Origin: Apostichopus japonicus
Lineage: Eukaryota > Echinodermata > Holothuroidea > Aspidochirotida > Stichopodidae
Reading direction: 5' to 3'
Length of the DNA stretch: 64,000 bases
NCBI RefSeq assembly: GCF_037975245.1
Contig: NC_092573.1
Coordinates: 23,837,265 to 23,901,264 of the forward strand
Made by a program: the position numbers and the translations under genes. Below, one piece after another: positions 11,949 to 25,400 of this stretch (position 1 is its first letter; the number at the start of each line of letters is the position of its first letter). The notes under the pieces are model-generated. The model was not told where the DNA came from. It did not search any database and was given only the letters and a program-made list of their open reading frames with translations.

Positions 11949-14900
11949 TTACTTGTAATGCTTCGCGGCAATTTCAAGAAACTCTTTGACATCGTCCGGT
12001 GAGCCGAGTATCATCGGACACCTCTCATGGATGTCTGTCGGTATGATGTCGAGAACGTCCTGGGTACCTGTCGTCGCCATCCCACCGGCCTGCTCAATCA
12101 GAAAGGCCATGGGGTTGCATTCATACTGCAGGCGCAGCTGAAATGGAAGAAACGTCACAGGAGTATTAGAAAAGTAGTTTTGCATGTTTTTATTATTAAA
12201 TGTTTCGCGTTAAAGAAATATGATTTGGATGGTGCAGATAAATCGAGCAAAAATATGGATCCTCTGCGATGTGTTTCATGATTTAAGTTAAAGGGTCGCG
12301 CGAAGATAAGGAAGATAATAACTGCAAACAAGCATTATGTACAGTACAGACCACATATGAACTTCTCCGTGAATTGCATAACAACCCCCACCCATATGCC
12401 CACCTCTCTAATCATACTGCCATAGGTTTCGGACAGTGGATAGAACACAGCCTTGATTAACCGATTGAAGGGAGTTTCATGCAGGAATGAATTATATGTG
12501 GGGGCGCAACCAGCATGTTTGCATTGGGGGAGAGGGATAAGCTATTATGTCGTGTAGGGTAGAGGGTATAATATTGAGAAATTTTGATATAATTGCTTAC
12601 ATTAAAAATGGTGCTATATTTTGCAAGATTGAAATAATGAAGAAATTTCGACTCAAGGTTAGGTTGTACCGCACATATACACATAATACATATAATATAT
12701 CTAATACACTTATGTACTGTACACTAAGACTTGTTTGTTATATTCTGTGAGCCAGTGTGGGGCGGAGGGGTGGGGAGGTTAATATCCCCGATTTCAGTCC
12801 GATGCTTTTCTGAGTTCATGCTAATCACCCCTTCACCACCCATCCGACCCCCACAGAAGTATTCGTATCTGTGCCCCTGGTTTACTTATACAAACTATTC
12901 CAATATAAGTGCAGTTTCAAACTTGGGAGAGACACAAGCTCGATCCACGACTCTCACCGTTCCTTACCTTCCCCCTTCTCCCTTAGTTATAGATAACCTA
13001 TATGTTTTACTTTTAAGTCGTCTCCCCCCCCCCCACCTCCCAACCCAAACAGTCTAGTGGGAACATTTGAGTATACATTAGCCCTGTTTCAATATGCACC
13101 GTATTTAAAGATCATGTATGGTTAATTAAAACACTTGTTAGAGCTGTTTGTAAAATTTCATGTGATTTTAATCATTTGGCCAAAGAGAGAAATCATCAAT
13201 TAGTATGGTGATGAGTTGATCTTTGCAAATATTTCAAAAGGATTTCCGCAACGGAAATGTAAATACCATATGGATCTATTCAATATGCATGTTGCCTTCT
13301 TTGAAATCTTGATCTCTGACATACTAATGTCGTCATCAAGTGGTTTTGAACATATGGTCTTCACAAAAGCGTTTTTACTATTGGTCGTTCTGTCACTCAC
13401 ATAGAATATATGTATGTATGTATGTATATGTGATCTTCCCGCAAGCAGGAACTCGCGAAAGAAGCCATGGAGGCTTGTAGACTCGCAAGCTGACCGAAGC
13501 CACCGAATAAAGAGGAGCAGTAACAGTGCGGTACGTTACACGACTAGAACATGGACGGATGTGTCCTGGATGTATATAGAAGTTGTTTCCATTTCGCTAC
13601 ACTCGCACCTTGTACCTTGATTTCCTGTGTACATGCGCAGAGCGCGAGTCACATGTTCAGCTTCAACAGCTATTACGGTATAATAACTCCACGTTTTGGT
13701 ATATATATATATATATATATATGTATATAGCATAGCCTGTATGATATTCAATCTAAATAAGCCCTACTGAAGCTGCTATACATATATTTGGTACTCCTAC
13801 CCCCCCCCCCCCCCTTCATGCCCTCCATGCAGTCGCAGACAACTCGGGCATCTTTTGTACAATCATGCACCGATGGTCTTCCATTTACTACAATAGTGAA
13901 ACTATATTGTACGTGTATATAGTTAATCATATATTCATCCATACCTTGCCCTGAGGGCTCTTTGAGTTGCCAGGATATAGAAAGATCCCGCCATACTTGA
14001 TGGTGCGATGAACGTCTGCGACCATTGACCCAATGTATCGACAACTGTATGGAGTTCCTTCCTGTAAGACATGAGAAATAATTAAAACATATCGACCAGC
14101 AAACTGGGAAAACCTGAGAAGTGTGTTTATATCTGGTCACGGTCGGCAAAATTAATGTCGTCAAAAGTAGAAGGGAAGGGATCATGGCACGGGAAAGGAG
14201 GGCAAGGAAAGGAGGGTGAATAAGGAAGTGTAAGTGGGAGGGAGAGAGAGAGGGGGGAAGGAAAGGGGATGCTCCAGGTTATGTAAGCGTCCATATAAAG
14301 CCAAAGATGGAAAATGGACAGAGCGCCTCCTAATCGCCCCCCCCCCCCCCAACCATCAATTTATACAAATCGATGTCATGGCAATAAATAAAAGGCCAAT
14401 CGAAATATCTCAAGAATTTTGCATTCTTAAACATTGTTCAAACTTTACAACTGGATAACCCCTGAGCAATTCCTAGAATTAAATTGCTGTGACAGAATAA
14501 TGATGATTACGCTTTGAGCACGTTTGACCATGATAACTTTCTATGGCATATTTAACAGGAAGCAGTTGGGCTGGTCAACCTCTAAAAACAGGTCGCCTCG
14601 GACCCCGTATTCGTTTCCAGGTGATCCGGTGATTATCTTTGACCCTCTCGGCTGATTAAAGCTTCCCCTCTTCCTAGCAGAGCCTATTAATTATCCCCAG
14701 CTAACAATAACTACCCTCCGGATTATCCCCTGCCTAGTCCCTTCCCTTTGAATACTGTACAACAAGATCAAAAGATATACTCTCTGTTTACACTATACCA
14801 ACTTGCTTCTTGAAGGCCTATAATTTGTTTTTTCCCCCTCGTGTGAAAACCAATACCTGTGGTGGTGGGGGGGGGGGGTAGGGTTGGTTTAGCTCACGTC

Positions 14901-17432
14901 ATCACGTTGTCACATGCAGGCCACTTACCTCGGGGAATTTCTTCTTCTGTACGTATTCAGTGATGGCCTTGTCCCAGTACTTGGCGTATCCCTCATTACA
15001 ACTGATGATGTTTCCTTTCTTTTTGACAGACATAATCCGATCGGTGAGTATGAATTCTCCGATACTCTAAAAGTTAAATACGATTGACATTATAAATTGC
15101 AGATTCCAGCGCCGACTGCGGAAGTGAACTTAGTAGTATGACGGTTCGGATTGCATTTTGTGTTTTCTATTTCATCGTGCACAAATGTACGTGGAAATTA
15201 GCGTTGACCTGCAGTACGACGTTGTTTGCCAGACAGATATATCTATAAAACAATTATCCTATAGATCCTTGGAAGCCAAAATGTCGAAGAAAGTAATATT
15301 ATGGCGAAAATATATAGTGACTAAAACACACGTCTGTGAGCATGTGAACACTGGTTTTAGATGCAGAATAAAACGTGTATGTAATTGCGCATGACCATCG
15401 ATAGGTATGGTTATTACAGTGACGTCATTTATCATTGAACTCCATGACTCATCAAATTTAATGAACGGGGATAACATTTTGTTTCCACGGGCCTCTGTAT
15501 AACTTCAATTCCAAAATAGCGTATATACCTAATCAGTTTGAAATCCATCGCTTTTCGTTTTTGAGGGTTTCGTCACATTTTTGTATTAACAAACACCGCC
15601 ACTCACCCGCGCACTCCAATACACAAACCCAGATAAAATACTTCTTTGACCCCACCCAACAATCGTAACTTCACCCCCATTTTATTGTGTTACCCTATGA
15701 CAACCGCTACTAGTGAATCATAACTCAACAAAGTTCAGGTCAGTGCTATAAGGGATGTTAGGCGGGCCAATGGTCAGTTAAGTCCAATATCTCATCCCCG
15801 ATATGCTTTCCATGTCGGGGAGAGATAATGCCACAACCAAAACCATGCGTATATATAGGTCTAAACTGCGCGTCCGTAGTGGAGATGTTCAAATAAACGA
15901 GTTCATATCAAAGTATGAACCAAAATATCCATCCAAGATTCGGTTGAACTAAAAATTAGACCATTAAAAGAACAAAAGAAGTTAAAATATCATAACCTAC
16001 TGGATCAAGCTGGAACCCATTCACGCCACATCCGGTAGATATAACGATGAAGGTGGCGCTACCGAATAAGCAATAACCAGCCCCAACCATCTCTCTCCCC
16101 TTCTGAAGACAATCTTCTTTGGCAACCGGTCCAGGTTCACTCTATACATGACAAGAAAATACAAATTCATGACACAGAATTACCCCAGTCTCCGCACCTT
16201 AAAGAGGGTTGGAAGGGAGAGGCCAGAGGACGGGAAGGGGGAGGACACGGGACGGGAACGGATCGGGCGTCGTTCCCGGAAGTATACATGAAGGGTTTTT
16301 CTAATGACTACTGACAAAAATGTAAGATGCAGTTACTTTTTAGGGGCGTAAACGTATAATGTATATTCCTTCAACTAGTTCACAGCAAAGGTACCCCTCC
16401 CCCCCCCCCCCCACCGCCCCACAAACACACCTATCTCTCCATTTGATAGGAAACTTGCTACACCGGTACGTCTGACGTGACACTTGGTCTGCACTTTAAT
16501 AAAGGGCACCATAGTTGGATTTACCTTTCTCTTCCATATCCCAAAGACTGATCCAATAGAGACAAGACAATCAATGTTAGATGATCCATCTAACGGATCG
16601 AAGGCCACGATGTATTTTCCTTGCTTGGTTGCTTCCACCTCAACGACAGTCTCATTCTCTTCCGAGACGAGCGCGCACGTTGCAAAACATGATTTCAGCT
16701 GGTTCACGAAGAGATCATTGGACAAGACGTCCAGCTTCTTCTGTTGATCTCCAGTGGTGTTGGTACTTCCTGCGATACCATATCTGAAAGTGAAAAGTGA
16801 AGCGATGAAAAAAAAACCTTTCACATGTCGGGGACGCGGTACAATTAGTGGACTTACCCATTCATACCATGAAGCATGAGCAGAGTACATGTTGTAAAAG
16901 ATCGAGCAATTGTGTCCACCTTGGAAGAAGCTGAATTTGCTCAGTGTCGACCCCGTGTTTTGTTTGTTACTTCATGAGCGTTATGGCACATTGCTTTTTT
17001 ATGGCTAAATATATCTCCCCCTCCCAACCCCTGATCCCACCCATAGAAGCGTGGCCCACTACGCCTGTAGGCCTATACCACCAAACGATAATATGGTTCT
17101 TAGTCAAACCTCGGTTAACAATTAGGCCTACTTGGACAAGGAATTAGCTGCTAGCCAGCTATTGAAGTGGCTTCTTCGGCCTAGATTAGCTCCTTAATGC
17201 ATATTTATTTCATGTTACCAAAATATCTGTACACGGCACGCGGTATATGAAGTAGATTAAGTACTTACAGATGCGATATTCCTGCACGGTGTACAGCAGA
17301 CGATATACCTTTACAGGCGGTGCTGATAGCGTTCAACAATTGAGTCATTTCACCTGTCGCTCCCTCGCATCGTCCCTGCTCTTCCAGCATAAAGCGAGAG
17401 AGAGTCATACAATCTGTATCTATGCCCGACAT
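11949..17432 (-). CDS. FBP1: Fructose-1,6-bisphosphatase (FBP1/FBP2-type), complete
   Basis: Six minus-strand exons join in frame: 17269-17432 (ATG 17430-17432), 16525-16783, 16001-16141, 14929-15066, 13945-14061 and 11949-12137 (stop 11949-11951). The total of 1008 nt gives 335 aa, normal for the family. The protein hydrolyses fructose 1,6-bisphosphate to fructose 6-phosphate in cytosolic gluconeogenesis. Visible signatures are the metal/phosphate site [12 protein letters not shown], the acidic SEEN segment, the GKY segment and GEMTQLLN of the AMP-inhibition region, [20 protein letters not shown] and [13 protein letters not shown] in the last exon resembles muscle-type vertebrate FBP2, where FBP1 has EKAGG, so orthology to one vertebrate paralogue should not be assumed. 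All splice sites are GT-AG and all phases agree. The gene is divergent from the RING ligase gene upstream. No frameshift or missing catalytic residue is seen. Confidence 0.96.
13702..13724. repeat. AT microsatellite in the last FBP intron
   Basis: About 11 AT units between exons 5 and 6. The same 1.8-kb intron also carries C runs at about 13026-13035 and 13800-13814 and a short ATGT repeat near 13410-13428. No other exon was found in it. Confidence 0.9.
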
Positions 17433-19497
17433 GTTGAACCGCTCAATGGATATCTATCTATATAGGATATTGTTAACCAACCTATACAACAAGGAAGCAA
17501 CACTCAAACCACTCTACTTGGAATACCAGTAGATCCGGATAAACAAACGTCTATTTGCAGTGCCCTGTTACGTGTAGAACGCTGTGTATAATCTTTCACC
17601 TGAAATTGCATTTACAAGCGCTGTAGACGAAACGATACCAAAATACCTACAATAGGTTGTACTAAGCAAAATACAAACTTACAGTGTGTATTGAAACACG
17701 AAAGGTCATAACTTAACAGACCAACTCTTGTTGTGCAAAGAAGCGTATAGAGATTATCAAATAGTTGCAATTCAACACAAAAACATGTCTGGTGGTGTTT
17801 GCCAGATTTACATGGGACCGATTGCACTGACGGGTATAAGCAGGGGCCGGGGGGGGGGGGCGGGGGTAGAAAGCTTCCAAAATGTGGGGGGGCACAACAT
17901 CAGAGGGGCGTTTTCTCATTCCACAACCACCACTCGTTATGCTATAAACCGATATACACCGGCCATATCACTTAAATATATATGATGTGTTATCAATACT
18001 ATTTATTGAGATTGTTTATTGTTAACCGTGCTACAAAAAGATATGGGATGCCATTTTAGAAATAACATGTAGGCCTACAGAATGAAAAATAAATAATTAA
18101 AATAAAATATCAAAATTAACAAGGCTTAAAATATCCGTAAAGCAAAAACCAAACCTGTAAAGTACGTATCTTTGTGTGCATTTGCTACTCCACGGTTTTG
18201 TAAAACGTAAATTCTTGAAAAATCAATACCAGAAAATACGAGATTGAAATAAAATGCTTAACTTTAATTCCCTCAAGTTTTACAATCACCCTGCAATTAC
18301 CATTAGCCAGTAGAGGATCACTGACACACTGAGCAGCCTAGTGATTTTAGGATGGTCTGTCTGAACCATGTTTTGTGCCAAACTTATTGGACAGTAGTAC
18401 ATGCACAGGGACAGTACGCACCCTCTCCCTCCTCAAGTATGTGTGTGGAGGGGGGGGGGGGTGATGTACGTACCAATGTTTTGGGGTCCACTGAGAGGCT
18501 GTTTTCAAAATCCTAGCAATGCTGCCAACGGAATCTAAGCTTATTTCAAGGAAGAACGTGAAAAATATATGAACATTGGCGAGTTGTGTATGTAGGGCTA
18601 ATTTCTGGTACAGGATGATTTAACTGTTTACTCCATGACAAATATCTATAAAACCTCTTTAAATGAATCGAACCGAAACTTACCAAATGTCAATTATCAA
18701 ATAGTAACATTACACTGGGGCCCTGCGGATGAGACGTGCGGCCATGCCCCCAATAATGTTAAGAACAACAATTTTCAAATAGGTTTCATGATATGATCCA
18801 AACTACTTTCGCATATGAATCTCGAGAGAAAGGGACACACTGATGCATATATTCAGACCGGCTCAGTGATCCAACCGGCGCGACGGTGACGCCTTAAAAC
18901 TTAAGCTGCACATTCGGCGCCTCGGATGAAACGAGCAGGCTACTTTCGCGACCACAAAAGGATATTAACCTGGCAGCACCAAGACAACACGGCGCCCCTG
19001 ATCGAACCCGGTAAATACCGGTAGTACAATCCACCCTAGTGGGCCTGATGACATAATCGTCCCTGGGCCCGCCGTCGACGACGTACGTGGTTGCTAGACG
19101 CAATGACTACATGGGCGCCGTGCTGTCATAGAAGGCACGTTCATCACCACTGAACATTGGTCTGACTCCTGCCCTCTTCAATCCCAAACCTGTGTCGGGG
19201 GACCTTTATCCGTTACTTCGAAAGGGCCCGGGCCGTTACTATACGTACGTGTATCTTGTGGGGCTTTTGGTGCACGTAAACGAGACATCGTACCATTATT
19301 GTGTAACGCGTAGGTGACACGGGTGCAATAAACCGTACGCGTCATGTAGAACAGTGTGCAATATGAAGGTACAATGGCACATAATTATGTGTAACGTACA
19401 TATGGAAACTAACAGACAAAACAAGAACTAGTACTAAATCAACGCCAAACTTACCCGGCTAATCGAATTAAACACTTCAAAACATCTGCCTGCAAAG
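17433..19497. promoter_or_regulatory. Intergenic spacer between divergent FBP and RING-ligase genes
   Basis: The spacer is 2065 bases from the FBP start codon to the ligase start codon, so it must hold both 5' UTRs and promoters. The part at about 18720-19320 is visibly richer in CG dinucleotides than the surroundings (GGCGCGACGGTGACGCC, CCCGCCGTCGACGACGTACG). No TATA box or initiator could be assigned with confidence. Confidence 0.4.
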
Positions 19498-22400
19498 ATG
19501 GCTGAAGCAGCTGTCGAATCAAATTCTCAGTACTTTTGTCATACTTGTGATGTTGTGATCAACCCCGTTCTTCCGGTAAAGACAAGCAAATGGTTGGATA
19601 GAATTGTAACGTTCATCGGCTATGTGATACGTAGCCTAATGTTAAGCCTAACCTAGTTATCTGCAACACAAAATTGTTAGTAACATAAGGGCTGTACGCA
19701 TATTACCATGTATACTTGTACTAGCATTAGTATTACTAGTCAACTCCCTAAGCTATTTAGCCTATGCTTCAAAGAAATACGTTGTAGGCAAGTTCATGTG
19801 TAAGAACTAAGATGTTCTTTACACATCTTCATCATCATAATTGTATTGTCCAGTTTGTGTTGCCATGACAAGTTTTATCTTATTTCTTGAACAGGCAGTT
19901 TAAAAAAAATATGTCTGCCTAAATTTGTGAAATTTGGTGAATGTTGTGTTAATTTATAACCTAAGTTTCACTTAAGTCAACATGTCACATCAAATTAAAG
20001 TATGATAGCCTTCAGCCTAACAATTGTTATGCAGTATGGGAATATTGGGACAGGGTGCAACTAAAGAATGCAGGGCCAGTTTACAGATATATCCTATAGC
20101 TATAGGACCATATCTGGATGCTGGGATGTCCAGTCCACTCTTCTCTCTTGGATTTAGATTCTTTTATATATTACAGTAACTTGGAATACGTAGTATGTAA
20201 CTAGAAAGTAGACGCCTACCTGCACCAATCTCTTTCTAACGTATGTGTCATCATCATCATCAACCTCGATGTAGCTGGCCTCTGGCCAATTCATCACTCA
20301 ATAGTTCAACTGAAAATCAATGCTGTCACATTTTCTTTGGTGGAAGGGAGATAAACATGTTGAATGCAAACCCTAAATGTTACAGTTTGGAATGACTAGG
20401 AGGGGATCATTAAACTCACTTTTGCACAATTCTTGAATATTGACCGTCTCAATTTGCATACTTTATTTATTTAGAGTTGATTGATTCCCCTGAAACATAC
20501 ATTACTGATAATGAATGCTGCAACACCAACTGGTTTGGACTGTAAATAATATAATCCATTGCAAATGATAAATGTCATTGTTAAACATAAACTTCTATTA
20601 AAGGTTTGCTATTCACCACAAACATGAAACACATCTTGCAATTATTTCATTAAACTGTCAGGGATATCTCTTGGGGTCTCTGAAATGGTTTCAGAAAAAT
20701 TTACCAATGAAATTTATCTTGCATTTATTTCATTAGGCTGTAGACCTCAATTATGTTGTTGGCAACACATGTAGCATGGTGTCTATACTTTTTACTGTTC
20801 AGTTCTTGCCATCTCCCAAGTACATATTTGATTTTAAACAGAGAGAAGAGAAATGTTGCAAAAAGCTGTTAACTAGTGTCTCTGAATCAGTTCTCTCAAG
20901 TGTCAAATTTGAACAGCTGTGATCATTTAATTACATTTTGCAACATTTTTTTTACAATCTAAACTAGAGGAAATCCCTCATCATCATCATTTGCTTAAAT
21001 GGCTTTGGATTCAAACATAGAATTTTTATCATAAACATTAAACATCTCAAACTTTCTTTGGTAGGAATTTCTCTGTCCAACCTGTCAAGGTGGATTCGTT
21101 GAGTTGTTATCACCAGAAGATGAAGGAAATATGAGGTGGGTTAAAGTCACCAAAGTTTTGTTTACTTTTAACACTCCTACAGTACTTCCATAATGCAATT
21201 TGTGCTGTATTGGTCAATGTAATTTAATAGTTTTTGGATTGAACAAATTAAACTAAGACTTTGGAAGTGAACAGTTTTAAATGTATATTTTCTCAGGTCA
21301 GTCCCATTTTACCTGGTAGGCTTAAATGAATTCAATAAACATACCCACTGCCTAATCTGAGGGGTTTCATTGTTCCCATTTCCAGTTTGGATAGGGTTTT
21401 GGTGCATTTGAATTTGAAACAAAAATGTATCAAATGAATGAGAATTTGAGAAATGGTTGGAGGTTTATAAAAAAAGTGAGAAAGACAATACTAAAGGCAG
21501 AAATGGTAGTTGTAGTCTTGGTTTGCATGTCTGGTGGAAATGATTTGATTTGGGTGCAGGGGTAACGCATGTAAACCCATTCCTCTCAGGCAATTATGGG
21601 ATAATGCACGGGATGTTATTCTGTTAGGGATTTCGGCTGGATAATTCCAGTCACCTCGTTCTAGTAGGTATGTTACATCCCAGAGTAGTTGGCGACAGAA
21701 GCAATGCAGCAAGTTCCATTCACAGCTACTATACTTTTAAGGGTATAAAGGCATATTTAGCTTTCATCTTTCAGAAAGATTTTTCCTTTTCATTTTCGCA
21801 GTGCAAACACATCGAGAACAGACAGTCAACAGAGAAGACCACAACAAGATGCACAAATGCTAGAAATGTTTCAGGTACAAGCCAGCTAAATACCTCATTA
21901 CCTCCACCCCCACCCTATCCCATGCCTCCCCCCTCAAACAAAAAATTGCCTCGCAAAACTATAACCACAGTGTTTTTCTGAGTTTTTGTAACCAACAAAA
22001 TTCAGATATTTTAAAAATTCCCGCGTTAAGTTTACCCTCCTAGGTTCATACTGTATGGTCATTTTCATGACTACACACAGAGCATTAACATACAGTATGC
22101 AAGTGGCATTGATGTTATTGTGTTATTTCTGTTATTTAACCAATGAACACATTTATTTTTTCTCCTGGGAGATAAACTTAAGTGCTACTGTAATTACTTT
22201 ATATGTATAAAACATGTTTCCTTCCTACTCTCTTCGTAGGTGTTAAGTAATATTGTTAGTGATGGCATAAATACGACAGAAGCCCCAGTACCAGGCAACA
22301 ACAGGCAACGGGATAGGACCCCAGGAGGTAGCAGTGGACAGAGGCCTAATCTACATGTCCATATGCCCAGAACTAGTATAACATTTCAAAATGTGGGCAA

Positions 22401-25400
22401 TCAGCCTATACCTCTGATGGAGTGAGTACCCTGTTCTTCCATTCTGATAGGTTATTCCCCAGAGAGCATGTGCAGGAATGTGTTAAAATTCAGAAATGTG
22501 TTTATAAATGTGAAAGCTCAACATGAGTAAAATGCATTATGTGTTATGCAACATCCTGTCTTAAAGGGAGTGAAGACTCGCGCACAAAGAAATGTCTGAT
22601 GCCGGTAATCTGACCTAGTTTCGAATGAGGTGTAACAGAAGTGTTAGACACCACCATCGATCCCAGAAAATACACACACAGCTTGCTACCATCGGTAATT
22701 AGACACTAGTGTACAGTCAATACATGCAGCTACGGTCAATACCCACAACACATTGTACATAGCAGCGATGGACTTCTCAGGTCCAGATAAAGATAACAAG
22801 GTATCACGTTTCATTACTGTCTGCATTTTGTAGCGACAAGAAGAAAACTTCACTTACAAGCAACAGAAAGTTAACTTTATTCAGAGGGCGGCACGCAGTT
22901 TGGGGCGATTCTTCAATGCCTTTAATGCAAAGATGCAAGTCCTGACATGTAATGATAGTTCTGATACCTTTGTTTCTTATTTGTTTTGTTTTTTCACCAA
23001 AAATACAATGTTTCCACTTTTTCTTGAAGCCAACTTACTAATACGTCTCACCCGTACGTAACAAATTCTGTGTGAATTAATGAACAATTGTATCAAGACT
23101 CAGTGCTGTTTACTAGAAGGCATTACTGCCCCAGGACTGAATTGACTTTGTCACATATCACCTTTGGGAATGGCAATGAGGCCAGCAACATGGAAACTAG
23201 AAAATTCCTATCTGTTTTAAACATATAATCATAATTGTCTTGATAATTAGGGAAGAGGTATGAAATAAGCCCTTTTTTTGTGGTCCCCTCTCTCAGTATA
23301 TTGTTACTCCCCCTTCTATGAATGTATCACATATTATAAATAATAGAATAATGATATATATGTTTACTTGGAACCATTTGTCTTTACAGATTGTTTAACA
23401 GTTTACCAGGAGTGGTTGGTGGTGGGAGTGGTAATTTCCTATTTCCCTTGTAAGTTTATCTATATATATATTTTTGTTGGTTTTCATGTCATTTTGCTTA
23501 CTGTATATCTTTCATCTACCCATACAACTTAGATTGCATATGAAAACTACATCCAAGAGGAAGGATTTCAACGTTAATTTTCATAATCTTACAGTCAGAA
23601 TTATAAGCAAGAAAAGAATGAAGAAATTTATTAAGCATGTAAAGAAAAAGAAGCTCTATTAAAGACATGAACCATTAAATAAAGGCCAACAATGCAATTA
23701 AATATTTCCCACTTGTTGACCTTCATTGCTAAGTATCAAGATAGTAACTGTATAAATCAATGAAGGTGTCAACAAAGCACACTTTGAATCTAATGTGCTT
23801 GTTTTGGCAAGGTACCCAGTTACTGTCCAAAAAATTGTCATCACTTGGTTGACATCATGGTGAAGCTCTTTCACGACTGCACCATGCAAATATAGCTACA
23901 TACCAGGTGTTGATTTTTAGAGTCGCTGCACCCAACACCAGTCTTCTACCCTTCCTACCCTTACCCGCCCAAACTCACCCCCCTTTCCCTACCATTTACT
24001 TGAGAATAACTGTGTAAGCTATATCATTTTCTCCTTCCTCAGCCATATGCTTAATTTACATGGCAGTCCTCAAGACTATGTTTGGGGTGAAGGTGGATTG
24101 GACACAATTATTACACAAGTAAGTACTTTTCCATATTCTTCAGATATTCGTTACCCATTCAGTTCTTTCATATAGTATTGCTTTGGTGCAATTATCCCAT
24201 CAAAGTGGTATCAACAAACACTATTTAATGTCTTTGGTTGTAGTTTTAACAGTAGCTTGTACTAAATAGTATGATGAAACTTTTCACCCCCCCCCCCCCA
24301 AAAGAAAGAGGATTCTAAAGGATTTTGTGAACTGACCAAGTATCTTTTTGAAAGCATAACAGGTTCACCTTTCATTGAAGCTACATATTGAGCTCATATT
24401 GATGAAAACAGTTTTGTGATTTTTCATGTTAAAGTACTGTGACTGTTTTGTACACAGGCAAAACAGTGTATATTATGAGAGACAAAGTTCAGAACATTCA
24501 AAACTGCTACACAAACGTTGAACACTTAATTGTTCACTTTTACATTGTCTTTCATTCATGTTACCATTTGCATGTTTCCGTATGATTGCTATAAAGTATT
24601 GATTTCGATAATCCAGCCAATTCCCCCCAAAGTGTGTTTTTAAATGTTATTTTGTTTTTTTTTGAGAAAAAAAATAGAAAAAGGATCAGTTTTAAAGAAC
24701 ACTTGTAATTTCAACGTCAACCTAGGAAATTTTGCCGTGATTTTTACATGTATCCCTATATATTTATGACATGTAAATATTTAATTTTGGCTTTGTAGTT
24801 ACTGAACAATGTGGAAGGACAAGGTCCCCCACCAGCTAACAAAGATGACATAGACAGCTTAAAGACACTTCACATAACAGAAGAACTAATAGGTGAGTAC
24901 TTCAATGATCACTAAACGACCCACCCATAGGGTCATAATTTGTACGTGTACACACATGTTGAACAGTGCTTGTGTGCGCGGCCCTATACTTTCTTTGCCC
25001 AAAGAACGAATGTTTGAGAAAATGGTACCTCATTTGAAATTGGTTATTTTAGGTTCCCCTATACTGCAAGAAATGTTTCAGGTTGCTGTGATAGATACCT
25101 CACAGTGAGTATCTTATTGTTAGCAACCTTGTTAGCAATCAGCACCACAAAAAAGGATTTAGGTTGGTATGGTGGATACCTCATTGTAAGTTATTGTTTA
25201 TCACTACTTCAAGAGATGATTGAGGTTGGTGTGATAGATACCTCACTGTGAGTATTTTATTGTTAGCAACCGTATCAGCACCACAAGAGACGATTTAGGT
25301 CGGTATGATGGATACCTCATTGTAAGTTATTGTTTATCACTACTTCAAGAGATGATTGAGGTTGGTGTGATAGATACCTCACTGTGAGTATTTTATTGTT

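Noticed and set aside
18980-19080. tRNA gene or SINE on the minus strand because of GGGTTCGATC
   Set aside because: The B-box-like word is present but the flanking bases do not pair as a T arm and no A box at the right distance was seen.
25082-25104. The first intron-7 repeat as a real micro-exon of the ligase gene
   Set aside because: 23 bases after a phase-1 junction would shift the frame before the RING exon, and exons 7 and 8 already join in frame with matching phases.
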